From the IMG/VR virus record IMGVR_UViG_3300023112_000071, positions 1 through 30,238 of that record: DNA of 30,238 nt; one strand, 5' to 3'. A model generated the notes under the pieces. That model searched no databases. It had not been told where the DNA came from and saw only the letters and a program-made list of their open reading frames with translations. The translations under genes and the position numbers were made by a program. The stretch comes from a virus. Below, in pieces: positions 21,803-30,238 of the stretch (position 1 is the first letter of the stretch; each line of letters begins with the position of its first letter).

Positions 21803-22360
21803 TCATTTGGTTGGGAGGTCTTTTCCATCACGATTATATTTTAATTTACCAATAGTATAAAATTCTTTATTTCGACACATAATCCAAAAACACATTTCTT
21901 TATCCATAAAGACTTTCACTTCATCGGCCCGCATTGTTTTGGTTAGATCGTATTTAATTGGTATGGTCACATATGATCTAACACTAATCAGTTGGGCTAT
22001 TTCCATAATATCAACTGGATACATTGTTGTATTTCCAGCATCCTCTTTCAGATTATATTCTTCAACCTTACTATATCCTGCTTTATCATAAGCATAGCCC
22101 TTCTTTAGTTTTGACCTACATTTATGTAAGGCTTTATCCAAAGTGCTCTGATACGTCACCGGACGAGCGTGGTCCATCGGGCCATATGATATTAAGCATT
22201 TCCCAGCTTCCATGTTCACTGGCGTGATCTGCCAAAATTTCATACTTTGGCCAGATAGATTTTTCAGATTTGGACCATAATAAACTAGTCGTAGAATCCA
22301 ATCTTTTGGGTGTACGCCCCGCTTTATGTCTTCCACTGTGACCCGTTGTTGGTGTTGCAT
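21803..22360 (-). CDS. WGR-like domain protein
   Basis: The 185-aa protein has LRLVYYGPNLKNLSGQSM, KFWQI, LISYGPMDHARPVTYQ and STLDKALHKCRSKLKKGY (about 23-88). This order fits a divergent WGR domain, with YGP in place of WGR. WGR domains bind nucleic acids in PARPs and in bacterial and phage proteins. The C-terminal half (100-185) is unrecognised. The ATG at 22360 has GAGGAG upstream, and an in-frame TAA precedes it, so the start is firm. The long winged-helix-like frame upstream runs 227 bp into this gene. Confidence 0.6.
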   Translation of the reverse strand: MQHQQRVTVEDIKRGVHPKDWILRLVYYGPNLKNLSGQSMKFWQITPVNMEAGKCLISYGPMDHARPVTYQSTLDKALHKCRSKLKKGYAYDKAGYSKVEEYNLKEDAGNTTMYPVDIMEIAQLISVRSYVTIPIKYDLTKTMRADEVKVFMDKEMCFWIMCRNKEFYTIGKLKYNRDGKDLPTK

Positions 22361-23372
22361 GGCTTAACTCCTCACCACACATATCTAAATCACCACTTAA
22401 ACTGCAATGACCCCCTGTATGTTTTTCCACCATATTTGGGTTTATCAAATTGTACCCAAACCACTCATCCTCTGAATCTGCTACATCAATCTGTAGCACT
22501 CGCCCATATGCGGCATTGACCTCCGCTATAAGGCACATGGCAAGCTGCCCACTAGGGCTTTTAATGGATTCACCGGGCCTATAAAGTCCATATCTAAACC
22601 GGGGGGGTATTTTGGACATTCTATCAAGCCAAGAGCGTCGCCGCCTAGCGTCTGGACTGGATTTTTTCTCATCCATTTTGATCATAAATGAGAACAACTC
22701 GCCCATTTGCTCTTTTCTACCTTTCGCTGCCCATCCCTTACGTCGCCAAGGGCTACGGTTGGTTTCGTCCCTTGGTTTTCTTTTCGATCTTGGGGGGCTA
22801 CAGGGGGAAGAATTTTTATCTAAATCTACATTAGGATTATTAAGTTTATCATTTACTATTCGCACAATAGAGGATTCAATTTTTTGGTTTTCTGGAACAC
22901 ATGAAATACCTATATATCTACCAGACCTCTGTAGCCATTCTGATATTGACTGTATTGCCGAGTATAACTTACTAAAAAGAAACACATGAGTTCCCCAACG
23001 CCGACCACCACTTGGCCATCGCGGTTCATACCCAATACGTTCAAGTGTTTTGCCAATCTTCGCCCTTGCCGAAAGCTCACGCCAACCAAGCAACACTCGC
23101 AACTCTAGCCATGCATTTCTGGCTGTCTGTGGGCTTGTTTCAGCGACCTTGGCAATATATGAGGGCGATAGCTCAATACATCTATCAAGTGGCAAGCAAG
23201 GGGCATTTAGGGGCACATGGGACAACAGTTTATAAATAATAACTTTGCCAGCCCGTACTAGGTTTGGTTTCTTTTGCTCGTTTGCTTTTATCCAATCAGC
23301 TACCGCCGTCTTCCGGCTTCGCATACTTCTGGCAGTGTCTCCAAATTCCGTAGTAGGAACACTGTCCATCAT
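22134..23372 (-). CDS. Winged-helix-like replication or regulatory protein with a suspicious C-terminus
   Basis: The 412-codon frame has an N-terminal helix-turn-helix-like region (about 40-100: LSPSYIAKVAETSPQTARNAWLELRVLLGW), a WGTHVFLF strand, then a basic Ser/Pro/Arg linker (190-260) and a folded-looking region to about residue 330. It sits first after a good promoter, as phage replication initiators and early regulators often do. The last ~75 residues overlap the WGR-like gene and do not look protein-like. A one-base change in the C5 run at 22411-22415 would end the protein before the WGR-like start. The start is ATG 23372 or 23369, with GAGGT upstream. Confidence 0.6.
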   Translation of the reverse strand: MMDSVPTTEFGDTARSMRSRKTAVADWIKANEQKKPNLVRAGKVIIYKLLSHVPLNAPCLPLDRCIELSPSYIAKVAETSPQTARNAWLELRVLLGWRELSARAKIGKTLERIGYEPRWPSGGRRWGTHVFLFSKLYSAIQSISEWLQRSGRYIGISCVPENQKIESSIVRIVNDKLNNPNVDLDKNSSPCSPPRSKRKPRDETNRSPWRRKGWAAKGRKEQMGELFSFMIKMDEKKSSPDARRRRSWLDRMSKIPPRFRYGLYRPGESIKSPSGQLAMCLIAEVNAAYGRVLQIDVADSEDEWFGYNLINPNMVEKHTGGHCSLSGDLDMCGEELSHATPTTGHSGRHKAGRTPKRLDSTTSLLWSKSEKSIWPKYEILADHASEHGSWEMLNIIWPDGPRSSGDVSEHFG

Positions 23373-23400
23373 GCGCGGCTGACCTCAAATCTATTTTCTC

Positions 23401-23429
23401 ACTATATCAGGCACACCTAAAAACAACAA
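23401..23429 (-). promoter_or_regulatory. Extended -10 promoter of the replication operon
   Basis: On the minus strand TTGTTG (23429-23424), a 17-bp spacer and TATAGT (23406-23401) form a sigma70-type promoter, and TGA just before the -10 gives the extended -10 motif. The leader to the ATG at 23372 would be about 20 nt. It separates the structural genes from the replication region. Confidence 0.5.
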
Positions 23430-23443
23430 CGCAGCTTTAATTA

Positions 23444-23899
23444 CTATGGTTCTGGCTGGGTTTTCTGGCTATCGCTCCCACCACCCACAAAGCTGGATAC
23501 GGTATGTATGTCAGTTAGTCTAATCCCAAGAAATGCCGCCACTATAAACAGCATGATCATAATTGTCTGTGGGGTCACCAAGGATCTAAACCACTTCTGC
23601 CTTTCAATATTCGCCTTCGCCTCTAATTCTTCCCGGCGTTGTCTATATTGACGGGCTTCATGGGCATACTCATCATCTCGTTTTTCTTTATCCCGCATTA
23701 TATCGATCATCTTATTTTGAGTGCAGGTTAACGCCTCAAATCGTTCTTTTGATCGTGTCTCTTGAAACTCTAACGTCGTACCAATTTTACTCATATCGAC
23801 CTTTAGGCTTCCAACATCAGTTTTAAGTGATGTTATATCGCCATCAAGTGCTTCGATACGTTTGGAGTTATCGACAATCATGCGTTCAAGTTCTTTCAC
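23444..23899 (-). CDS. Coiled-coil protein with C-terminal membrane segment
   Basis: This 151-aa protein has heptad-like repeats (about 1-45 and 60-105: RIEALDGDITSLKTDVGSLK, DEYAHEARQYRQRREELEAK), then one membrane helix (about 111-128, IMIMLFIVAAFLGI) and a short polar tail (GGGSDSQKTQPEP). The design resembles XhlA/haemolysin-type lysis accessories but is longer, and could also be a tail or membrane-anchoring protein. GTG 23899 has GAGG at eight bases. It is the last gene before the replication promoter. Confidence 0.6.
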   Translation of the reverse strand: MKELERMIVDNSKRIEALDGDITSLKTDVGSLKVDMSKIGTTLEFQETRSKERFEALTCTQNKMIDIMRDKEKRDDEYAHEARQYRQRREELEAKANIERQKWFRSLVTPQTIMIMLFIVAAFLGIRLTDIHTVSSFVGGGSDSQKTQPEP

Positions 23900-23914
23900 C
23901 TAGTATGCCTCAAA

Positions 23915-24286
23915 TTACCTAGAATTGGAATGTTTCAACGCTTGACGTTTTCTGACTCGTGCTGCTCTCCGAAGCCGCCTTGCAGCAACCTTTGCGTTAC
24001 CATTTTCTAATGCCCGGTGCGCACGCGCCTCAATTTTATCAGGATCTAAAATAAATGCTTTATATAGTGCCTTAGCAATTTCATCAAACACCATATCATC
24101 TGCATTTTCAGCCAGCTCACCTATAGGACCGGGAAGTAATAAACTTAATGGAACCAGAGCATCAAGTGTTGTAGACAATATTTCGATTGCTTCTTCTTCA
24201 TCGATCTTCGCATCATCCATTAATTCTGACACCGCAGAAACCGCAACCTCTTCAACCTCGCGTTTTATATCATCACTAATACTCAT
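23915..24286 (-). CDS. Small helical protein with basic tail, unknown function
   Basis: This 123-aa protein has an acidic helical N-terminus (SISDDIKREVEEVAVSAVSELMDDAKIDEEEA), a hydrophobic centre (LDALVPLSLLLPGPIGEL, about 42-59) and a strongly basic C-terminus (AARRLRRAARVRKRQALKH). Acidic-hydrophobic-basic layout suggests membrane or nucleic-acid contact. ATG 24286 is preferred to the adjacent ATG 24289 because GGGAG is then five bases away. It lies between the DNA-binding and coiled-coil genes. No family was recognised. Confidence 0.6.
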   Translation of the reverse strand: MSISDDIKREVEEVAVSAVSELMDDAKIDEEEAIEILSTTLDALVPLSLLLPGPIGELAENADDMVFDEIAKALYKAFILDPDKIEARAHRALENGNAKVAARRLRRAARVRKRQALKHSNSR

Positions 24287-24297
24287 CATTACTCCCT

Positions 24298-25086
24298 TTA
24301 TAATACCGCTATAGTCTCACCATCATTTAATATCGAATGTTTATCCTTCAATTGATTAGCAGTTACAAGCGCACCCAAGATTGCCATTATCTCCTGTGAA
24401 TCTTCGTACATGGCCTCCAACAAGTCAGTACCTTGCAGCTTCGCCTGACGGACCCTTACAGACTCTACAAGGATGGCACTATTATTTGAAATGGCGGCTG
24501 GTTCCGACATCTCATCGCGCACCTTTAGTAGTGCGGGGAGATCACGCATTGTACATTTAATCTCTCCAGCCGCAATACGCCTAGCAAGCAAACCGAGAGC
24601 ACCATCTACTAACTGAAGATGCTGTTGCTTAATCTTCTTTTTCCTACGCTCTTCATCAGCAGTTGTCTTATCTGGCATAACTGCCTTGCTGACCTCATCA
24701 GCAACAGACATTGGAACTGGTGTATCTGGCAGGAATGGAGCAGCTAATCGACCCTCAACTTCGACTATTTCACGCAGTTTATAAATCTTATAATACTTCG
24801 CGCGGTAAATCGCGGCAGCAGTCATATCTGGCAATGAAACCTTATCGACTCTGGCTTGCCAACTCCATCGTTTTTTCCACTGACGCATCAGACCATCAGA
24901 TCTTTGGATCGCCCTAGAAGCAGCACGCGCACTGCGTCTACCCGGCTCCTGCATTGTCCAAAGGAGAAAGCACCTATAGGCCAAATCCGGCTCACCCTTC
25001 AACTGATTGATTGGTGCGTCAACTTTCTTAATATTCGCAGGTCTACCTGCACGCCTAACAGAATTTCTTTTGGTTTTAGCGGCCAT
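24298..25086 (-). CDS. Helix-turn-helix DNA-binding protein, possible small terminase subunit
   Basis: The 262-aa protein has a basic start, then LAYRCFLLWTMQEPGRRSARAASRAIQRSDGLMRQWKKRWSWQARV (35-80). The pattern of an aromatic helix, RS...A.A and W.KRW.W..RV is a common HTH in phage small terminase subunits, which mark packaging sites. Charged helical segments follow (EERRKKKIKQQHLQLVDGALGLLARR). No large terminase gene follows it, so packaging assignment is tentative; a regulator is the alternative. The ATG at 25086 has a weak GGAA site. Confidence 0.5.
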   Translation of the reverse strand: MAAKTKRNSVRRAGRPANIKKVDAPINQLKGEPDLAYRCFLLWTMQEPGRRSARAASRAIQRSDGLMRQWKKRWSWQARVDKVSLPDMTAAAIYRAKYYKIYKLREIVEVEGRLAAPFLPDTPVPMSVADEVSKAVMPDKTTADEERRKKKIKQQHLQLVDGALGLLARRIAAGEIKCTMRDLPALLKVRDEMSEPAAISNNSAILVESVRVRQAKLQGTDLLEAMYEDSQEIMAILGALVTANQLKDKHSILNDGETIAVL

Positions 25087-25087
25087 G

Positions 25088-25507
25088 TTATTTCCAATAC
25101 TTTGTATAGGTTAACGATCTATCTTCACGCACATATAAAATACGCAATAAGAGTTCACCACCACGCCTATTTGAATACTGCTTTGTGGTAACACCATCAA
25201 TAATAACATCCTCAACATCAACTTGAGGAACTGTATATAGCTGAACTCGTATATATCCATCACGTTCGCGTATATTCGATATTAAACCGATATTTGCTGA
25301 TTTAATTATATCGGCCCATAAGGGGAGCAAATTATCATAACCCTCTACTTCCTCGTTAAAGCCATCGACTTCGGATAACTCTAATGCATTGATTTGCGAG
25401 TGGTAATCTTCATGCAAGTTAGACTTAATGTCAGACTGGATCGATAAAGACAATTCATTTAATAATGAAACGCTTACTCCGTGTCTATCAAAGGTTAAAT
25501 GCGACAT
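25088..25507 (-). CDS. Virion-associated protein, unknown function
   Basis: This 139-aa protein starts MSHLTFDRHGVSVSLLNELSLSIQSDI. The N-terminal half is helical and acidic (ALELSEVDGFNEEVEGYDNLL); the C-terminal half has strands (YIRVQLYTVPQVDVEDVIIDG, ELLLRILYV). ATG 25507 is chosen over a frame to 25537 because it starts 2 bp after the upstream stop and AGGAG lies 12 bases away. It follows the two large tail proteins, so a tail role is inferred. Confidence 0.6.
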   Translation of the reverse strand: MSHLTFDRHGVSVSLLNELSLSIQSDIKSNLHEDYHSQINALELSEVDGFNEEVEGYDNLLPLWADIIKSANIGLISNIRERDGYIRVQLYTVPQVDVEDVIIDGVTTKQYSNRRGGELLLRILYVREDRSLTYTKYWK

Positions 25508-25508
25508 T

Positions 25509-27263
25509 TCAATTCGTGCTCCTGCTAGACACCGCAACTAAATCATAGAGTATCCACATTCGCAAACCCAAAACAGCTTTCCCCGGTTCTATGGATATTT
25601 TTTCTACAGTGGCGGATATTGGATCTTTGGTAATTGTTTCATCATATAAAATTACGTTATCGCCTAACGCTAATTGCAAATATACAGCGGCAAACGCATC
25701 AAATTCAGCATAATAAGATGGAAGTGTGTAATGTTGGACGTACCAATCAATTACATGATTCGCTTGCCAATCGGCGGTTATAGAATCTGGAGCACCAAGC
25801 AATGATGCTGTTGATGGTATTACTTTACTTTCAAGCATATCCATTTCACGAGTACCGGCCTGATTCGCACTTAATGCACATAATGTACTATTAGACGCAT
25901 CTCTAGTAATCAGCCCTCTATGCGTATCTGTCATGGCATCATAATCAAAATTAATCGTAAAACGGTTCTTCAACTCTTCTTTTGCTGTTTCGGTAATGGC
26001 TGTACGCCGCTTAATTAATGGATACTGGCCAACCCGTAGTTCCATCACAGGTTCAACCCGCCTATCATAATAAACAGGCCCATACCCCCCATCCTGCCAC
26101 GCCATTGACACCATCGGGTATGACTTACAAAGCACATCCTCAATATACTTTATCGCCGTTGCGGAATTTGTATTTCCAGAACCATTTAATAAAACCGATG
26201 GTATTAGTGCAATAGCTTGCTTCGACATTGCACGGCTAAACATATCTTCATTGATATTGGCCAAGCCAAGCGTAGACCACTCTACGCACAAATAACGTAT
26301 AACCTCAATAAGCGTAATCTCTGTCCCATCAGGAGATTCACCACCATCAATAGATGCCGGAACATATACGGTATCGCTATCTTCCCAAACTCCAGTACCA
26401 CCTGTTACAAAATTGTACTGGAAGAATGATACGTTTTGTGTTTCACCAAGTGAAATATTATAGGGATAACCGGCATCGCCGGGATTCTTCTCTTCCCCAT
26501 TAACATACGCATTCTTTTGAAAATGCTGCCCTAATGGTGAGTGGAAGCCGACAAATGCTAAATCATTACCAAGTGATGGCGGGAGATTATACACTCGTAC
26601 ACACGGAACCGTTGATACGTTATTGATCGCCATTGGTATTCTGTACCCCAGATTGTTTTCTGGCATATCTGGCCAATCTTCGGTAGTTAGGCGCACTACT
26701 GGTATTTGAAGATCATCAATATCTTTTGGATCAACAATCTCCAAATCTATCATTTCATCTTCACCGCCGAACCTAACCCCGCCATTCATGTCGCCTTTTA
26801 AGATTACCCATCGATCTTCCCACCACTGGCCATCCACTTGCAGTGAAATTTCACCATAACCAGCCAGAAACCTTCTAGACGTTAGTATTGAATAAACATC
26901 AATATCAAGCTGCGACACATTCAATGTAAAAGATCTCGCAGACGAGGAACCGCCCCCCATGCTTACAACATTCTGAATGGCAGGTGCCTTAACTAGTAAT
27001 GGTTTATAAACGACAGTTTCTTCATTCCCAGGAACCGATGATGAGAGTTTTTTACGGCTTGATATTGCCTTTGTTGAAACATTTATAGTTTCACCATTAC
27101 CAAAAACAAGTTCAACACATAAACATACAGACTCCATCATCGGGTCTAGTTTTAATACGTTTTTCCAGAAAGTAGAATTTCTTGGTTGATGATAAGTAAG
27201 GCTTTTACGCCACTTTTGAGTAGACCAATAAGAATAAATGCGTGTTTGTGGTTCCCATACCAT
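25509..27263 (-). CDS. Large tail/baseplate protein, unknown role
   Basis: The 584-aa protein is mixed with many beta-like segments: SARSFTLNVSQLDIDVYSIL and FLAGYGEISLQVDGQWWEDRWVILKGDMNGGVRFGGEDEMIDLEI (about 105-175), YGPVYYDRRVEPVM (about 390-403) and TVEKISIEPGKAVLGLRMWI near the end. The early segment resembles distal-tail or hub proteins of siphovirus-like phages. No hydrolase motif was recognised. The ATG shares a base with the stop of the larger upstream gene (TAATG), so the two are made together. Confidence 0.6.
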   Translation of the reverse strand: MVWEPQTRIYSYWSTQKWRKSLTYHQPRNSTFWKNVLKLDPMMESVCLCVELVFGNGETINVSTKAISSRKKLSSSVPGNEETVVYKPLLVKAPAIQNVVSMGGGSSSARSFTLNVSQLDIDVYSILTSRRFLAGYGEISLQVDGQWWEDRWVILKGDMNGGVRFGGEDEMIDLEIVDPKDIDDLQIPVVRLTTEDWPDMPENNLGYRIPMAINNVSTVPCVRVYNLPPSLGNDLAFVGFHSPLGQHFQKNAYVNGEEKNPGDAGYPYNISLGETQNVSFFQYNFVTGGTGVWEDSDTVYVPASIDGGESPDGTEITLIEVIRYLCVEWSTLGLANINEDMFSRAMSKQAIALIPSVLLNGSGNTNSATAIKYIEDVLCKSYPMVSMAWQDGGYGPVYYDRRVEPVMELRVGQYPLIKRRTAITETAKEELKNRFTINFDYDAMTDTHRGLITRDASNSTLCALSANQAGTREMDMLESKVIPSTASLLGAPDSITADWQANHVIDWYVQHYTLPSYYAEFDAFAAVYLQLALGDNVILYDETITKDPISATVEKISIEPGKAVLGLRMWILYDLVAVSSRSTN

Positions 27264-30238
27264 TACACTTCTTCCTCAAGCGTAATGGCCATATCGCCAG
27301 CCTGTTTCCAAATATCTATATCCGCAGCTGGTGAATTAGATTTCGTTTGCTCATACCATCCGGCATTATCTAATTGGGAGCCACTAGTAATTCGTCCAAG
27401 GATCACATTGTTTGGATTAGAATATGGTGCATAGCGAGTCGCGACCGCAGGAGATTCATCCAAGACCAACACAACTGGTTTAACTTCATACTGGGCATGA
27501 CTACGAAGTAGTTGACGTAGCGTATCTCGCTGCTCCTGACTCACATCACCAACAAGCCTGCCGGTGATTGTACGTTGTGGTGGCCCTTCTGGGTAGGCCC
27601 ACGACAGACCACCTTTAGTTTTATAGTTTGTAATATTTGGTTGTTCATTGCTTGTGGTGGTCCATTCTAGTGGAACCTCAAGCTCCTCACGAGCACCAAC
27701 TACAATAGTTCCAACTCCAAGTGCTTGATTGGTCGCATTACCCAATTCCCTATCACCAGTAATTTCGATATATCTACTACGCTGTACCGAATCACCTCGG
27801 TATACCCATCTACCAGAAAATACTGTTAACGCACTTAATGTACCTAATAAAGTAATATCAAAGTCGGTATCTAGAATTAGGTGATATTCAGTAGATGATA
27901 TTTTTATACATTCAGTAATATTTGCAGTCTGTGTAAATGGTGCTGGTGGAGAACCAAAACTCCCCGCTAAATTAACATAAAACGGTTTACCTTCACTTGT
28001 GTTCCATTCAGCATTTTCTGGCATATAACCCGGTCCACCCCCCAGTCGCACAACGACCTTATTTGGAGATTCCATACTTAATATATCTGGTGAAAACACT
28101 CTAGAGATATAGGTCTGGTGAGTCGCCACAACCGTTGTCCAAGTTACTTTATCATCGGATACGCGTATTCCAACATTGCCAATATTTGAATTAAAAGCTG
28201 CAATGCAATTCCAATTAAATCTTTTCATTGTATTATCTGGATCAGCTACAAGAACTACCTTAAACGTATCAGTTGATGATCTTGTTAGATCTAACTCTGA
28301 TCGATATTGTAATCGCGGAGATGGCAAGGTAAGGTTTTCTGCACCATATTGGTATTTGGTAAGACCATTAAAATTGTCTCCAGAAAAGCCAGAAGCACCA
28401 CCCCATCTAGCACTAATGGCATACCCCATATTAATCGGGTTTCCTGTTATCAGTCGACCCCGCAAATGTTGAGGCCAATCGGTATCAATATTATACGCTC
28501 GAAACTGGCTTAAAGCACTATTCTTGATTTTACCTGTATTACCACCACGCTCCTCAGACTTGAATATATTAATAGATCGCCAGTTTGATCTCCTATCCAT
28601 ATGAGGAATAAGAGCGGGACTATTAGCAAGGTGTCCAAAACGCAGTATTTGTACAATTGAACCAACCGGTACTTCGGTTACTGTAAATGGGCCTACACGT
28701 TGCCATTCGCGAGTTGAAGCATCATCATAACCACCACCGGTCTTTAGAGATAACATTACTTGGGTTTCTAAAGATGGAGCAAGAAAAGTACCAACATTAA
28801 CAGATGCAATGCTTAACCGTATACGATTAAACGTTGCCATATTTGCATTTATTAGCGATGCCTCTATTGGAGTTGAACCAGCATTAACATCAATTAAAGC
28901 AATACCATTGTTTGCTATAACAACCCGCAGGTAGATAGCTTGTTTTAAACCAGAAGTATGATCTGATGCATTTATATCAAAAAATATACCTGCATCATAA
29001 CTTGTCAATACATCCTCATATCCATACTCTGTCTTTACTTCCGCCTCAATAACAACCCCGCCCTGCTGGTCGGTGGTCGGCATCCATGTTGGTTGGGTAT
29101 CAGATGGTGGCGTAGTGGACCATGTCGTATCATCAAGCTCATTGATATAGAATTGCCCAAAAAATGCAGGATTATCTGAAAGCCGCTGTCTCCACGAATT
29201 ATAATTACTAGATACTTGACTAACTGTTCTCGTCCAAGGAGAACCGGGAGACACATTGCCTCCAGCACCCGCAACAACTCCAAATGGAATCTGCCACGCT
29301 ACAATAGGTAATGGGTAAGGACTAGACTCCGTATACATATTAGGAGAACTCTCTACCCGGTATTCCGTATAATTTGCAATCGGAGACATATCCCAACCAC
29401 CCAGTCGGAAATAGATCGTTCTATTATTTGCTGTAAACAATGATGGATCATCGGTGGCATCTAGGGCACCCGCGAAAAACGATAAATATTTATGGCAATT
29501 AATCAGGTTCATATAGCAGGGAACAAACCTTATCGTTCCCTGTGAGCCAGTAAGATAGTTATTGCTAGTCCAATCAGTTAATGGAGTATTTGGATTAATG
29601 CGCCATAAAACAAATTCCCAACCGGTACGATGCCATTCAGTATTAACGCTTGGGACTATATAATAACACAATATCATCCAGTAATAATCTTGGCCTCGTA
29701 CAGCGGCAATATGAGCTTTTGTTAATGCCGATGGAACACCAGTACCCCTAGTTAGATTAGCATTTACAAATGCACCTATACCTGTCGCAATTCCAGTCTG
29801 TAGCTGTTGTAGAGCATCCATCCAATGCAATAAAAATGTACCAGAGTCATCCCGAAGTCCAGCCATCGTAAACACATGCTGGTCTATGCTGTCGCCATTC
29901 TCTGCGATTGCTGGTGTCATAGCATCTGGTGGCTCAATCCACGAAGCACCACCATCAGCAGATACGATATCTCTAAAATAGTTCGTAGTAGTGCCCGCTA
30001 TCAAATCTATCCAAGCAAGACGAAGATAATCGCCACTACTATCCATCTTTAAGGATTCATAGTTTACTGGAAAAGTATCTAAATACTTTGAGGCAACATC
30101 AGCTGATAGCAGTTCCCATTTTACGCCATCTTCCGACCACCATATATTAATATCATTACGATCGGTTCGGCTCATCATTCGTAGTGTGCCATCACCCATA
30201 GCACAAACTTTGAATACATCTAATGTATAGCCAATACC
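27263..30238 (-). CDS. Giant tail protein with Asp-box (BNR) motifs, 5' end outside the window
   Basis: The frame is open to the window edge, giving 991 visible residues; the ATG at 30199 is internal because 13 coding codons precede it. Asp-box-like turns typical of sialidase/BNR propellers occur: WSEDGVKW, SADGGASW and SDDKVTW (S-x-D-x-G-x-x-W type). They suggest a beta-propeller that may bind or act on surface glycans. The C-terminus (VSQEQRDTLRQLLRSHAQYEVKPVVLVLDESP) looks like a tail-attachment region. It is probably a minor tail protein or host-recognition protein; sialidase catalysis cannot be claimed. Confidence 0.65.
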   Translation of the reverse strand, partial: GIGYTLDVFKVCAMGDGTLRMMSRTDRNDINIWWSEDGVKWELLSADVASKYLDTFPVNYESLKMDSSGDYLRLAWIDLIAGTTTNYFRDIVSADGGASWIEPPDAMTPAIAENGDSIDQHVFTMAGLRDDSGTFLLHWMDALQQLQTGIATGIGAFVNANLTRGTGVPSALTKAHIAAVRGQDYYWMILCYYIVPSVNTEWHRTGWEFVLWRINPNTPLTDWTSNNYLTGSQGTIRFVPCYMNLINCHKYLSFFAGALDATDDPSLFTANNRTIYFRLGGWDMSPIANYTEYRVESSPNMYTESSPYPLPIVAWQIPFGVVAGAGGNVSPGSPWTRTVSQVSSNYNSWRQRLSDNPAFFGQFYINELDDTTWSTTPPSDTQPTWMPTTDQQGGVVIEAEVKTEYGYEDVLTSYDAGIFFDINASDHTSGLKQAIYLRVVIANNGIALIDVNAGSTPIEASLINANMATFNRIRLSIASVNVGTFLAPSLETQVMLSLKTGGGYDDASTREWQRVGPFTVTEVPVGSIVQILRFGHLANSPALIPHMDRRSNWRSINIFKSEERGGNTGKIKNSALSQFRAYNIDTDWPQHLRGRLITGNPINMGYAISARWGGASGFSGDNFNGLTKYQYGAENLTLPSPRLQYRSELDLTRSSTDTFKVVLVADPDNTMKRFNWNCIAAFNSNIGNVGIRVSDDKVTWTTVVATHQTYISRVFSPDILSMESPNKVVVRLGGGPGYMPENAEWNTSEGKPFYVNLAGSFGSPPAPFTQTANITECIKISSTEYHLILDTDFDITLLGTLSALTVFSGRWVYRGDSVQRSRYIEITGDRELGNATNQALGVGTIVVGAREELEVPLEWTTTSNEQPNITNYKTKGGLSWAYPEGPPQRTITGRLVGDVSQEQRDTLRQLLRSHAQYEVKPVVLVLDESPAVATRYAPYSNPNNVILGRITSGSQLDNAGWYEQTKSNSPAADIDIWKQAGDMAITLEEEV

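Overview
The window looks like about 30 kb of a tailed double-stranded DNA phage genome (class Caudoviricetes). The evidence is densely packed genes almost all on the minus strand, many stop/start overlaps (ATGA, GTGA, TAATG), tail and adhesin-like proteins at both ends, a T7-type primase-helicase, phage recombination genes and a small holin-like membrane protein. No integrase, rRNA, tRNA, insertion sequence or CRISPR array was seen. Strong AGGAGG-like ribosome binding sites and frequent GTG starts point to a bacterial host, but the sequence does not identify it. No large terminase, portal, capsid or endolysin gene lies in the window, so the genome continues beyond it.

Reading in the direction of transcription (minus strand, high to low coordinates): 30238-25088 holds large virion/tail proteins, the first cut by the window edge. 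25086-23444 holds a DNA-binding protein resembling small terminase subunits, a small helical protein and a coiled-coil membrane protein. At 23429-23401 an extended -10 promoter opens the replication region: a winged-helix-like protein, an overlapping WGR-like protein, small proteins (one of 46 aa), an SF2 helicase, a Cas4/RecB-like nuclease, a Sak4-like ATPase, an SSB-like protein, a strong hairpin, a RuvC-like resolvase, a replication-organiser-like protein and the primase-helicase.

The most interesting block is 13892-6355, a nearly gap-free DNA-modification cassette. It encodes an unknown 288-aa protein, a compact transglycosylase (TGT)-like protein, four small orphans, QueE, FolE, QueC, a DpdA-type transglycosylase, two tandem ParB-like paralogues, QueD and a 42-aa membrane peptide. 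FolE, QueD, QueE and QueC together make preQ0 from GTP, and DpdA enzymes exchange guanine in DNA for 7-deazaguanines. The phage is therefore predicted to carry 7-deazaguanine-modified DNA. No QueF or amidotransferase is visible, so preQ0 itself is the simplest predicted base. The second TGT-like protein and the paired ParB-like proteins are not explained by the known minimal pathway.

From 6316 to 1496 lies a run of tail-fibre or baseplate-like proteins that share modules, ending with a YkgJ-like cysteine-cluster protein. The left end has the only plus-strand genes (866-1315 and a possible 35-aa hydrophobic peptide at 687-794), then a minus-strand holin-like gene and the start of an AAAKPK-repeat, histone H1-like protein cut by the window edge.
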